This document shows positions 1 to 8,983 of a DNA stretch of 64,000 bases, one piece after another. The DNA lies in the NCBI RefSeq assembly GCF_024138675.1, contig NZ_CP090959.1, positions 2,139,501 to 2,203,500 on the forward strand, read 5' to 3'. The stretch's first letter is position 1. Each line of letters begins with the position of its first letter. The stretch comes from Simiduia sp. 21SJ11W-1 (lineage in GTDB: Bacteria > Pseudomonadota > Gammaproteobacteria > Pseudomonadales > Cellvibrionaceae). Under the pieces are notes generated by a model, which was not told the origin of the DNA, searched no databases, and worked only from the letters and a program-made list of their open reading frames with translations. The position numbers and the translations under genes are program-made.

Positions 1-1
1 A

Positions 2-1195
2 GGCCAAGACTTCTACTTTCTGGAAATGAATACCCGCCTGCAGGTGGAGCACCCGGTAACCGAAGCCGTTTTTCAGGAAGACTTAGTGGCCTGGCAGCTT
101 GCCATAGCCGAGGGCTTGCCCCTGCCCAAACAACAAGCGCAACTTATTCCCTCAGGCCACGCCATTGAAGTGCGCCTGTACGCGGAAGACCCGGCCCAAC
201 AGTTTTTTCCCCAAACCGGGAAAATACTGCACTGGCAACCCTGCAACGCTCAGGCAGGTATGCGCACAGATCACATGCTGTATGACGGCGCACAAATCGG
301 CAATTGGTACGACCCGATGCTTGCCAAAATAATTGCCCAAGGCTTCAGCCGGCGTGACGCCATTAACAAATTGCGGGCGCAAATCCGCGGCACCCTGGCA
401 CTTGGCATCAACCACAACCTGGGTTTTTTAACGCGCATCCTTGAGCACGACGCATTTCAAGCAGCGCCACCGGGTACAGATTTTCTGGAATGCCACAACC
501 TCACCCAGCCGCGCGCAACAACCCTTGTACACGCACATATTGCCGCCGCCCTTGTGCAATTTTTAGAAGCGCAACCTACAGCAGCCGCGCTAAGCACTGC
601 CTATGGAAACCTGAGCACATTAAGCATTCCCAACACCCGCCAATGGCAACTGGGCAACAACACACAAGATGTACTGTTAGATGCCCGCACCTATTGCGAA
701 GGGCTAATCACCCTGACAATGGAGGGCACAAATTACCCAATCACCCACATAGACCACAGCCCCCCGGCGCTTACCTTTAAGTGCAACGGCGAACGCATCA
801 GCTGCTTCGTGGTGCGCACTGCCACCCATTACTACCTGCAGCTAGGCGGCGAACACTTTACCTTGCAAGAAGTAAGTTCCCACGCAAGCAGTACACACGC
901 GCAAAGCTCTGGTGATATTAAAGCCCCTATGGCCGGCCAGGTACTGGAGGTTTTAATTACATCAGGCGAGCAGGTAAACGCGGGCGACACACTGCTCATT
1001 ATTGAAGCCATGAAAATGGAAATGCCCCTTAAAGCCACAAGCCCCGGCCGCTACACCATTACCGTTCAAAAAGGCGAGCAGGTAAGCGCAGGCCAAACAC
1101 TTGCCGAACCGCTAGAGCCCCACGTTGAATCGCCCAGCCCCGGCGATAAAAATAGCGAACACACACAGGAGCACACACATGCTCACGCGCGATGA
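2..1195 (+). CDS. Biotin-dependent acyl-CoA carboxylase, biotin-carrying alpha subunit (5' truncated by window edge)
   Basis: The reading frame is open from base 2, so the gene starts upstream of the window; 397 residues remain. It begins inside the biotin carboxylase domain at the conserved stretch FLEMNTRLQVEHPVTE. The biotin carboxylase C-terminal domain follows, and the protein ends in a biotinyl domain with the EAMKM motif, whose acceptor Lys codon is 1013-1015. This layout fits the alpha subunit of the methylcrotonyl-, geranyl- or propionyl-CoA carboxylase group, which carboxylates biotin with ATP and bicarbonate. The stop overlaps the start of a downstream acyl-CoA dehydrogenase, suggesting a shared catabolic operon (leucine, terpenoid or similar). 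Which acyl-CoA it uses cannot be told. The His/Glu-rich C-terminal tail after the biotinyl domain is unremarkable linker. Confidence 0.9.
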   Translation, partial: GQDFYFLEMNTRLQVEHPVTEAVFQEDLVAWQLAIAEGLPLPKQQAQLIPSGHAIEVRLYAEDPAQQFFPQTGKILHWQPCNAQAGMRTDHMLYDGAQIGNWYDPMLAKIIAQGFSRRDAINKLRAQIRGTLALGINHNLGFLTRILEHDAFQAAPPGTDFLECHNLTQPRATTLVHAHIAAALVQFLEAQPTAAALSTAYGNLSTLSIPNTRQWQLGNNTQDVLLDARTYCEGLITLTMEGTNYPITHIDHSPPALTFKCNGERISCFVVRTATHYYLQLGGEHFTLQEVSSHASSTHAQSSGDIKAPMAGQVLEVLITSGEQVNAGDTLLIIEAMKMEMPLKATSPGRYTITVQKGEQVSAGQTLAEPLEPHVESPSPGDKNSEHTQEHTHAHAR

Positions 1196-2360
1196 CATAC
1201 GCCTGCCCTGCCCCCACCAAACAGAAAACCACCAACAATGGCGGGCAAGCCTTAGAAAATTTGTGAGCACCCATGTCACACCGTTTGTAGAGCAATGGGA
1301 AGAAGCCTGTGAACTACCGCCCGATCTTTGGGCCAAGGCCTGTGATGTGGGCCTGTTGCAATTGGGCTACCCAGAGCAATACGGCGGCATTTTGCAAGAC
1401 ACCGACCTCTACCACATGACCATTGCCGCCGAAGAGCTGAGCGCTTGTGGTGCCGGCGGGGTTTACGCCACGCTGTTGGTACATGGCATCGCACTGCCGC
1501 CCATTGTTCACTATGGCTGTGATCAATTGAAAAATGAGGTGATCGCCCCGGTGCTGGCTGGCCGTCGCCACATCAGCCTTGCCATTACCGAGCCCGGCGG
1601 CGGCTCAGACGTCGCTCGCCTTAGCACCACTGCGCAAAGCCGGGGCGATCACTATGTGGTTAACGGCAGTAAAACCTTTATCACCGGCGGCATGCGCGCC
1701 GATTGGTTTACCACTGCCGTGCGCACCGGCGGCGAGGGTGTAGGCGGTTTATCTTTACTGTTAATTAATGCAGACGCCGAAGGTGTAAGCCGCACCGCGC
1801 TTGATAAAAAGCAAGGCTGGTGGTGTTCAGATACTGCCACCCTGTATTTTGATAACGTAAAAGTACCCAAGCACCAGCTCATTGGTGAAGAAAACGGGGG
1901 CTTTTTGCCCATAGTGCACAACTTTAACAATGAGCGCTTGGCGCTCTCGGCCAGCGCCCTGGAGGCTGCGCGCGTGTGCTTTGAAGATGCCTGGGCATGG
2001 GCGAATGATCGCAATACCTTCGGCAAGCCGCTAATCAAGCACCAGGTGATTGGCCATAAATTCGCCGAAATGTTGCGCCAAATAAACGCCACCCAGGGCT
2101 ACCTGGACAGCTGCCTTTGGGCGATCACCCAAGGCCAGTGCCAACCCAGTGACATGGCACTACTCAAGGTGCAAGCCACACAAACCATGGAATTCTGCGC
2201 ACGCGAAGCCTTGCAAATACTGGGTGGCGCCGGCTTTTTGCGGGGTTGCCGGGCCGAGCGCATCTACCGTGAAGTGCGGGTTAACGCCATTGGTGGCGGC
2301 TCTGAGGAAATCATGCGGGATCTGGCCTGGCGACAACTGATGGCACGCAGCGGCAATTAG
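1179..2360 (+). CDS. Acyl-CoA dehydrogenase, isovaleryl/long-chain type by catalytic residue
   Basis: A 393-residue FAD flavoprotein that oxidises acyl-CoA to 2-enoyl-CoA. I chose ATG 1179, which overlaps the carboxylase stop by 17 bases. An in-frame alternative at 1125 lies deep in the carboxylase gene. Family signatures are ITEPGGGSDVARL (FAD/substrate binding), FGKPLIKHQ, and the C-terminal LGGAGFLRG...IYREVR. At the position where medium-chain enzymes carry the catalytic Glu this protein has IGGGSEEI, that is Gly. A Glu is present at residue 252 in NFNNERL, the site used by isovaleryl-CoA and long-chain enzymes. That fits branched substrates and the coupling to a biotin carboxylase, as in liu/atu-type pathways. 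The substrate remains unassigned. Confidence 0.9.
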   Translation: MLTRDDIRLPCPHQTENHQQWRASLRKFVSTHVTPFVEQWEEACELPPDLWAKACDVGLLQLGYPEQYGGILQDTDLYHMTIAAEELSACGAGGVYATLLVHGIALPPIVHYGCDQLKNEVIAPVLAGRRHISLAITEPGGGSDVARLSTTAQSRGDHYVVNGSKTFITGGMRADWFTTAVRTGGEGVGGLSLLLINADAEGVSRTALDKKQGWWCSDTATLYFDNVKVPKHQLIGEENGGFLPIVHNFNNERLALSASALEAARVCFEDAWAWANDRNTFGKPLIKHQVIGHKFAEMLRQINATQGYLDSCLWAITQGQCQPSDMALLKVQATQTMEFCAREALQILGGAGFLRGCRAERIYREVRVNAIGGGSEEIMRDLAWRQLMARSGN

Positions 2361-2456
2361 CCGTAACGGCCCTAAAACTTGCGCTAAGCTTAATCAGATA
2401 AACCAAAACCGGATTGGGTCACACACCTACCGCTAGATTTGAGGTTGCCACACGCC

Positions 2457-3398
2457 ATGCATCTTCCGCTTCCGCTGCTCTCCCGCGCCAGCCTGCTGGC
2501 GGCACTGCTTGGCTGGGCGCAAAGTGTGGCCACACAAGCGCAACCCCCAAGGGCTGCATCAGACAGCACAACCGGGGCCGCGATACACGCCTCTGAAATT
2601 GTGATTCGCATGCCCAAAGAGGAGTTCAGCAACTCCGGGCACACCAATTACATCCGTACCCTGCTGCAACTTGCCCTTATTCGCAGCAAAAGTGCCCACG
2701 AGACCATAACACTTGCGCCCATTGAAGAAGATCTAACCCAGGCCCGTTTAATTGCGGAACTGCAGCGCGGGCACATTCTCGACATTATCTGGACCATGAC
2801 CTCACGCGAACGTGAAGCCACCATGCTGCCTGTGCGCATTCCGTTGCTAAAAGGCCTGTTAGGCCAGCGGGTATTTTTAATTCGCGCAGATCGCCAAGCA
2901 GATTTCGAAAAAGTCTCAACCCTCAGTGAGCTCACGGAATTTACTGCAGGCCAAGGGGCACACTGGCCAGACACAGAAATTTTGCGTGCCAACGGCCTGC
3001 CGGTACTTACTTCAACGCGCTATGAGTTATTGTTTTCGATGTTGCGTGGCGGGCGCTTTGATTACTTTCCGCGCGGCGTTAATGAAGCCTGGGCCGAACT
3101 GGATGCACACCCGAATGAAGGGCTTACAGTAGAGAGCACGCTTTTGCTCTCTTACCCGGCACCCATGTATTTTTTTGTGCGCAAAGGCAACGAGGCATTG
3201 GCAAAGCGGTTAGAACAGGGGCTTGAATTAATGATTGCCGATGGCAGCCTGGATGCCCTCATAGAGAGCCACCCAAGCTTGATGCAATTTGTTAAAAAGG
3301 CCGACGTAAAATCCAGAAAGGTGTTTAAGCTTAATAACCCGGATCTGCCCGCCGAAACACCTTTGCACCAGCCCAAATACTGGGCCATAGAGCACTAA
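2457..3398 (+). CDS. Secreted solute-binding-like protein of unknown ligand
   Basis: A 313-residue protein with an N-terminal signal peptide (hydrophobic LLSRASLLAALLGWA, then an Ala-x-Gln type cleavage region). ATG 2457 is chosen; an in-frame TTG at 2439 would only add residues before the signal peptide. The mature part (e.g. EIVIRMPKEEF..., SERE, GLLGQRVFLIR, YFPRGVNEAW) resembles the fold of family-3 periplasmic binding proteins seen in many gammaproteobacterial 'transporter substrate-binding domain' orphans. No permease or ATPase gene is adjacent, so transport is not supported; such orphans can be sensory or cell-envelope proteins. It is convergent with ggt, with only 10 bases between the stops. 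Confidence 0.6.
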   Translation: MHLPLPLLSRASLLAALLGWAQSVATQAQPPRAASDSTTGAAIHASEIVIRMPKEEFSNSGHTNYIRTLLQLALIRSKSAHETITLAPIEEDLTQARLIAELQRGHILDIIWTMTSREREATMLPVRIPLLKGLLGQRVFLIRADRQADFEKVSTLSELTEFTAGQGAHWPDTEILRANGLPVLTSTRYELLFSMLRGGRFDYFPRGVNEAWAELDAHPNEGLTVESTLLLSYPAPMYFFVRKGNEALAKRLEQGLELMIADGSLDALIESHPSLMQFVKKADVKSRKVFKLNNPDLPAETPLHQPKYWAIEH

Positions 3399-3408
3399 GC
3401 TAAACGCG

Positions 3409-5112
3409 CTACTCTTTGTTGCGCGCCTCTAAACGCGGCTCTGCTACCGCCACCAGCTTGCCATCAACAAAGCTTATGGCTTGGGTAGAGCCGTAGGGGC
3501 CAAGCTCTCTTAACTTATGCCCTTTGTTCACCAATATTTGTCGCGTACCGGCGGGCATATTCGCTTCCACAAATAGCATGTCGGGCCGCCACTGTTGGTG
3601 AATACGGCTTTTGGCCAAGGCCTCCTCAAGGGGCAGGTTTAAATCCAGATGATTGATAATTGCCTGCACAACCTGGGTAATGATGGTGGGGCCACCGGCG
3701 GCGCCCACTGTCATCACGGGCTTGCCGTCTTTCAACACAATGGTGGGTGCCATAGACGACAGCGGCCGTTTGCCTGGCTGCACGCTGTTGGCCTCTGTAC
3801 CCACCAGCCCGTAAATATTGGGCACACCCGGCTGCACGGAAAAATCATCCATTTGGTTATTCAACACCACGCCAGTGCCAGGCACCACCACCTTCGCGCC
3901 GAAATCCGTATTAACCGTGGTGGTAATCGCCACCCAGTTACCCCATTTATCAGCGGCTGCAATGTGGGTGGTGTGCTTGGCAAAAAGATCTACCTCAACA
4001 TCCGCCGGCGTACCCGGGCCCGTAACATCCAGCGCGCGCTCCAACTCAATGCGCGCCGCCTGGCGGGCAATATACTCTTTGCCAATTAATCCCTTGGGTA
4101 CCTTGGTAAAAGCCGGATCACCCAGCCAATAGGCGCGATCGGCAAAGGCCAGCTTCATGGCCTCGCCAATCACATGGTAGCGATTGGCATCATTGAGTGA
4201 AGCCAGATCAAAACCTTCCAACATGCCCAAAATTTGCGCCGTATGCACACCGCCAGAGCTTGGCGGAGGAAAACCCACAATCGTAAAATCGCGATAATTT
4301 GTACTGACTGGCGCGCGCTCTACCACTTTGTAGTTGGCAAAATCTTGTTCGGTAATCAAGCCACCGTTTTCACGCATCCATTTGCCAACGGCTTTGGCAA
4401 ATTCACCCTGATAAAAATAGCTGCTGCCTTCTTTTGCGATGGCGCGCAGGGTTTTGGCAAGATCTGGCTGTGTGAGCAGGTGCCCCTTGGGCCAGGCATT
4501 GCCTTGGGCGTCTAGCAGCGCAGCCCGGCTGCCCGGAAATTGCGCCAGGCGCTCGGCTGAGCGGGCCAGACGTTTGGCAAAAATGCCATCAATTGCAAAC
4601 CCGCGCTCGGCAAGCTCAGCGGCCGGCAACAACACCTTGGCGTAATCAAGCGCACCGGCCTTCTGAATGGCCAGCTCGTAAGCTGCCACCGAGCCGGGAA
4701 CACCCACCGCCAGTGGGCCCATCTGGCTGAGCGCGGTATTGGCCACGCCCTCTTGCACATACATGTCGCGGTGGGCGGCCATGGGTGCGGTTTCACGCCC
4801 ATCAATGGCCAATAATTCTCCGCTGGCTGTGCGTATCAACACAAAGGCACCGCCGCCTATGCCTGAGTTATGGCTATCAACCACGCCCAGGGTAATTGCA
4901 GCGGCGATGGCGGCATCCACCGCGTTACCGCCCTCGGCCAGTGCATTCAGGCCGGCCTTGGTGGCCAATGGGTGCACGGTGGCCACTGCCCCCTGCTCTG
5001 CCGCATGCGCATAGGGAGCGGTATCTACCTCTACCTGCGCCTGCACACCGCCAACCCATGCAGCTACCGCAAGGCCTGTGCAAGCAAGCAAACGGCTCAT
5101 TAGGTGCTTCAT
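3409..5112 (-). CDS. ggt: Gamma-glutamyltransferase (glutathione hydrolase) precursor
   Basis: A periplasmic Ntn-hydrolase that cleaves gamma-glutamyl bonds of glutathione and transfers the glutamyl group to peptides or water. It has a signal peptide (start taken at ATG 5112, MKHLMSRLL...; ATG 5121 is also possible). N-terminal family blocks include GGNAVDAAIAAAITLGVVDSHNSGIGGG and the DGRETAP segment with the Arg that binds the substrate carboxylate. The autoprocessing site is the HTTH sequence (about bases 3965-3977), where the second Thr becomes the N-terminal nucleophile of the small subunit. The small-subunit blocks NNQMDDF, PGKRPLSSMAPT and GAAGGPTIITQV follow. Length about 567 residues, as usual for the family. 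Confidence 0.95.
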   Translation of the reverse strand: MKHLMSRLLACTGLAVAAWVGGVQAQVEVDTAPYAHAAEQGAVATVHPLATKAGLNALAEGGNAVDAAIAAAITLGVVDSHNSGIGGGAFVLIRTASGELLAIDGRETAPMAAHRDMYVQEGVANTALSQMGPLAVGVPGSVAAYELAIQKAGALDYAKVLLPAAELAERGFAIDGIFAKRLARSAERLAQFPGSRAALLDAQGNAWPKGHLLTQPDLAKTLRAIAKEGSSYFYQGEFAKAVGKWMRENGGLITEQDFANYKVVERAPVSTNYRDFTIVGFPPPSSGGVHTAQILGMLEGFDLASLNDANRYHVIGEAMKLAFADRAYWLGDPAFTKVPKGLIGKEYIARQAARIELERALDVTGPGTPADVEVDLFAKHTTHIAAADKWGNWVAITTTVNTDFGAKVVVPGTGVVLNNQMDDFSVQPGVPNIYGLVGTEANSVQPGKRPLSSMAPTIVLKDGKPVMTVGAAGGPTIITQVVQAIINHLDLNLPLEEALAKSRIHQQWRPDMLFVEANMPAGTRQILVNKGHKLRELGPYGSTQAISFVDGKLVAVAEPRLEARNKE

Positions 5113-5253
5113 CTGATTCACTCCTGTTTACGTACTGCCAGAGAATACTCTGTCAGCCAGCCAGTTCAAAGGAACGGGGTACAAATTTATACGGCCCAAC
5201 CCTATACTGGGCCGGCCAGCCCCATCAACACTGATCAAATTATAACCAACGGA

Positions 5254-5766
5254 ATGCGGATGAGCAGCCTCACCACGATTGAAGTCAATAAAGAGGACAT
5301 GAAGTTCTCTGCCGCCCACTTTACGATTTTTTCTGCCACTGAACGCGAACGCGTGCACGGGCACAATTTTCGCGTGTCTATGAGCATCAGCTCACCGGCC
5401 AATGGCAACGGCCTGGCCTTTAGCTACAAGCTGCTAAAAGATAAAATGCGTGCGCTGTGTGATGAGCTGGATGAATACACCCTGCTGCCCGCGCAATCGC
5501 CTTATCTCACCATTGCCGAACAGGGCCTTTACTACCATGCAGCCTTCAACGGCGAAACGCTGATCTTTTTGCAAAGCGACTGCAAGCTGCTACCCATTCC
5601 CAACACCACCGTAGAAGCCTTTGCAGACTACCTGCTGGGCCGCTTTTTACACGACGATGACTTCGTCGCCCGCTACGACATTTTTCAGGTTGAAATGAAA
5701 GTTTCTTCCGGCCCAGGCCAATGGGGCTCTTGCCAGTGGCGCGCAAAAGATGAACAAAATCCATAG
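5254..5766 (+). CDS. 6-pyruvoyltetrahydropterin synthase / QueD superfamily protein with Glu-type active site
   Basis: A 170-residue COG0720-type T-fold protein. Zinc ligands are visible: His22 in MKFSAAHF, and His35/His37 in the HGH motif. The residue normally Cys in QueD (Cys-x3-HGH) is not present; instead the motif reads Glu32-Arg-Val-His-Gly-His, i.e. Glu-x2-HGH. As I recall, that pattern marks the PTPS-III branch, which can replace dihydroneopterin aldolase (FolB) in folate synthesis. The gene sits 6 bases upstream of a queuosine-precursor transporter, so a deazapurine role is the competing idea. Start ATG 5254 or 5260 is uncertain; the ORF is open further upstream but the extra residues look non-homologous. 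Confidence 0.75.
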   Translation: MRMSSLTTIEVNKEDMKFSAAHFTIFSATERERVHGHNFRVSMSISSPANGNGLAFSYKLLKDKMRALCDELDEYTLLPAQSPYLTIAEQGLYYHAAFNGETLIFLQSDCKLLPIPNTTVEAFADYLLGRFLHDDDFVARYDIFQVEMKVSSGPGQWGSCQWRAKDEQNP

Positions 5767-5772
5767 CCCTAT

Positions 5773-6540
5773 ATGAATAACACACCCAGCACCGAAGCAC
5801 TCAACTGGCGCCGCGAAAAAGTATTTTTATTGCTGGCCGGATTTTTTCTCTGCGCCATGACACTGCTTAACGTGATTGGCATTACCCGGTTTATTCAGCT
5901 CGGCCCCATGGCGCTGGCGGTAGGTGTACTGCCCTACCCGTTAACGTTTTTGTGCACAGATTTAGTCAGCGAGCTTTACGGGAAAAAACGCGCCAATTTT
6001 ATGGTAACCGTTGGGCTCATCATGAACCTGTTTGTAATTGCCATTTTGTGGCTAGGCAGCCTTGCGCCATCGGTTGGTGCAGAGAGCATGCCCCCCTGGC
6101 AACAACTCAACCTTTCAAGTGATGTAATTCTGCCAGACGGCACCGTAGTTGCTGGCACCATTGAGCTATACCAATTGATATTCGCCTGCACCTCAGGTGC
6201 GGTGGTGGCCTCTATGCTGGCTTACATGGCCGCACAATATTGCGATGTGTACCTGTTCCATTTTTGGAAACGGCTCACCCGCGGTAAACACCTTTGGCTA
6301 CGCAACAACCTCTCCACACTGGTAAGCCAAGGGGTAGACTCCTTTACCGTAATCACAGTTACCTTTGGTGCAGCATATCTGGCCGGGGGCATATCCTTGA
6401 ACCAGCTGCTGGTACTCATGGGCAGCAACTACCTGTTTAAAATGGTAGTGGCCCTGGCAGACACCCTGCCTCTGTATGCGGCAGTGCATTACCTGCGGCG
6501 CTACCTGCACATTAAAGATGATACGCACATAGCCCTGTAG
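5773..6540 (+). CDS. yhhQ: Queuosine precursor transporter, VUT/YhhQ family
   Basis: A 255-residue integral membrane protein with about six or seven hydrophobic segments. It carries the family blocks FFLCAMTLLNVIGITRFI and PYPLTFLCTDLVSELYG, and a C-terminal stretch around LVSQGVDSFTVITVTFG. Members import preQ0/preQ1 or queuine for tRNA modification. An internal loop (about residues 97-130, SLAPSVGAESMPPW...) is longer than in short family members. It is co-directional with, and 6 bases from, the PTPS-family gene, so the two are probably one transcript. The pairing suggests pterin/deazapurine metabolism. Confidence 0.85.
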   Translation: MNNTPSTEALNWRREKVFLLLAGFFLCAMTLLNVIGITRFIQLGPMALAVGVLPYPLTFLCTDLVSELYGKKRANFMVTVGLIMNLFVIAILWLGSLAPSVGAESMPPWQQLNLSSDVILPDGTVVAGTIELYQLIFACTSGAVVASMLAYMAAQYCDVYLFHFWKRLTRGKHLWLRNNLSTLVSQGVDSFTVITVTFGAAYLAGGISLNQLLVLMGSNYLFKMVVALADTLPLYAAVHYLRRYLHIKDDTHIAL

Positions 6541-6573
6541 TATGTGCAGCCCCATCCCCCACAAAGAATTGCT

Positions 6574-8943
6574 ATGCCTTTTCAAGCAGCTATAAATTTT
6601 ATTAAACATCGCCTTGGTATGGCACTTGGCCTATTGCTTATAATTGCAGGCTGCTCGAACGATACACAACCGATAAACACCCAAGCACCAAAGCCGGCTA
6701 ATAGCGCGCAAAATGTTCAACGCTCAACTGCAGAAGCCGCCTATGAAGCCGCCTACAAAGACACCAACCAAGCCAGCTTTGTAGGTAACCAACAATGTGC
6801 CAGCTGCCACGAAAAGCAGCACCATCAATGGCAGCAAAGCCACCACGCCAAAGCCATGGCAATTGCTAGCGACGCGAGTGTACTCGGCAATTTTAATCAG
6901 GCAACTTTTACCTATAACGGTATTACCAGTGTGTTTTACCGCAAAGATGGCAACTTCATGGTGCGCACAGATAACGCTCAAGGCGAGCTGGAAGATTTCA
7001 GCATCAGCTATACCTTTGGCACCTACCCGCTGCAGCAATACCTCATAGACATTGGCCGCGGCAAAATTCAGGCGCTCGGCATCGCATGGGATGCCCGCCC
7101 AACAGCAGAGGGCGGCCAGCGTTGGTTTCACCTCTACCCAAATGATGCGGTAGACAACCAGCACTTTCTACACTGGACGGCGCGTGATCAAAACTGGAAT
7201 TACATGTGTGCCGAATGCCACAGCACCAACCTAAAGAAAAACTACAACATAAAAACAGACAGCTACAACACCCACTACGCTGAAATAAATGTCGCCTGTG
7301 AAGCCTGCCATGGGCCTGCCAGCAACCATATCCGCTGGGCCGAAACCACACCCACACAGCCCGCAAACAAAGGGTTAACAGTTGAATTTGGCGAGCGTCA
7401 AAACGGCTACTGGCAATACCTGCCCGGCAAACACACAGCCCTGCGCACTAAAGAATTGACTAGCCAAACCGAGCTGAATGTATGTGCCCGCTGCCATTCA
7501 CGGCGCAGCACATTAAACGAAAACTTTATTCATGGCAGCGCGATAGGCAATAGTCACAGGGTAAATGCACTCTCTGAAACCCTCTATCACCCTGATGGCC
7601 AACCGAAAGATGAAACTTTTGTACTGGGCAGCTTTTTGCAAAGCAAAATGCACAGCCAAGGCGTAACCTGTAGCGATTGCCATAACCCACACAGTACAAC
7701 ACCGAAACTTGAAGGCAACACCCTCTGTGCCCAATGCCATAACCCGGGTGTGTTCGATACGCCAAGCCATCACCACCACACGCCAACACAAGCCGGAAGC
7801 CAATGTGTAGACTGCCACATGCCGGTAAACCGCTATATGGGTGTAGATGATCGCCGCGATCACAGTTTTCGTATTCCGCGCCCGGATCTCTCGGCAGAAT
7901 TTGGGGTGCCAAACACATGTAATAGCTGCCATAGCACCCAAACACCAGAGTGGGCAAGCAAGGCCATTGCCAGTTGGCACGAACAGGCCCAACAACCCTT
8001 CGCCCCCGAAAGCCACCAGCAATTTACCGCAGCGCTGGCCAAAGGCCGCCAAGGCCTACCCGAGGCACTCACACTACTTATTGCGCTTACCCACAATCCG
8101 GCACAACCGGCCATTGCGCGCGCCAGCGCCATTGCGCTGCTCGCCGCCTACCCAAGCCCGCGCAGCTTTAGCGCCATTGTTGCGCAAGCTACAGATGCAT
8201 CACCGCTGGTACGTCGCGCGGTAGCAGACGCCCTCACCCAGCTCAACAACCCGGTTGGAATTACCTACCTTGAAAAATTATTAGCAGACGCGGTAACAGA
8301 TGTGCAATTTGCAGCGGCCAGTGGGTTGTTAGAGGCTCGCCCCGGCTCCCTCAGCCCGGCCACTCGCAAACGCCTAAGCCAAGTACTAAAGGCCTATGTT
8401 GAAAGCCAACAGCACAATGCAGACAGGCCAGAAGCCTGGATAAATCTGGGCAACCTGGCTGCGCGCCAACAAGAATTGCCAGAAGCAGAAAAGGCATTTC
8501 AAACAGCCCTAAAACTCAACCCGAAATTCGCACCGGCAATTATTAACCTTGCAGACCTCTACCGCGCCACCGGGCGCGATAAGAAATGTGTAGAACTATT
8601 AGCACAAGGCGTAGACGCAAACCCAAATGAAGGAAGCCTGCACTATGCACTGGCACTGGCCCGTGTACGCGAGAAAAACTATAGAGCAGCAGCCACACAC
8701 TTAAACAAGGCGGTAGAGTTCGCGCCTACCCAGGCACGCTACGCCTATGCATTGGCGGCATTCCAAAATCAAATCGGCAATACCCAAGCGGCAGTAAGCA
8801 CGTTAAACGCTGCATTGGCCCACAGCCCGTTTGACCCGCAACTGCTTACAAGCCTCAGGGCATTTGCAATGAAAACTGGCAACAAAGATGCCGCGGCACT
8901 TGCCAGTGCACGGCTAAAGGAAATGCAGCAAGCGCTGAATTAG
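6574..8943 (+). CDS. Octaheme c-type cytochrome lipoprotein with HEAT-like and TPR repeats
   Basis: A 789-residue predicted lipoprotein (signal peptide with lipobox-type LIIAGC, Cys about residue 27), start ATG 6574; an upstream in-frame GTG at 6544 is less likely. Eight CxxCH haem sites start at about residues 75, 212, 242, 304, 366, 385, 411 and 449. Other His residues (e.g. the HHHH run near 400 and DRRDHSFR) could be distal ligands. Residues about 500-610 look like HEAT-type helical repeats and about 620-780 are tetratricopeptide repeats. The architecture fits the multihaem cytochrome c554/NrfA-like group carrying a C-terminal TPR scaffold. The electron partner and substrate are unknown. 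Downstream it converges on an SDR gene. Confidence 0.85.
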   Translation: MPFQAAINFIKHRLGMALGLLLIIAGCSNDTQPINTQAPKPANSAQNVQRSTAEAAYEAAYKDTNQASFVGNQQCASCHEKQHHQWQQSHHAKAMAIASDASVLGNFNQATFTYNGITSVFYRKDGNFMVRTDNAQGELEDFSISYTFGTYPLQQYLIDIGRGKIQALGIAWDARPTAEGGQRWFHLYPNDAVDNQHFLHWTARDQNWNYMCAECHSTNLKKNYNIKTDSYNTHYAEINVACEACHGPASNHIRWAETTPTQPANKGLTVEFGERQNGYWQYLPGKHTALRTKELTSQTELNVCARCHSRRSTLNENFIHGSAIGNSHRVNALSETLYHPDGQPKDETFVLGSFLQSKMHSQGVTCSDCHNPHSTTPKLEGNTLCAQCHNPGVFDTPSHHHHTPTQAGSQCVDCHMPVNRYMGVDDRRDHSFRIPRPDLSAEFGVPNTCNSCHSTQTPEWASKAIASWHEQAQQPFAPESHQQFTAALAKGRQGLPEALTLLIALTHNPAQPAIARASAIALLAAYPSPRSFSAIVAQATDASPLVRRAVADALTQLNNPVGITYLEKLLADAVTDVQFAAASGLLEARPGSLSPATRKRLSQVLKAYVESQQHNADRPEAWINLGNLAARQQELPEAEKAFQTALKLNPKFAPAIINLADLYRATGRDKKCVELLAQGVDANPNEGSLHYALALARVREKNYRAAATHLNKAVEFAPTQARYAYALAAFQNQIGNTQAAVSTLNAALAHSPFDPQLLTSLRAFAMKTGNKDAAALASARLKEMQQALN

Positions 8944-8983
8944 CCGCAGCTTGGCAGGAGCAATATCACAAAGCAGTAAAAAC

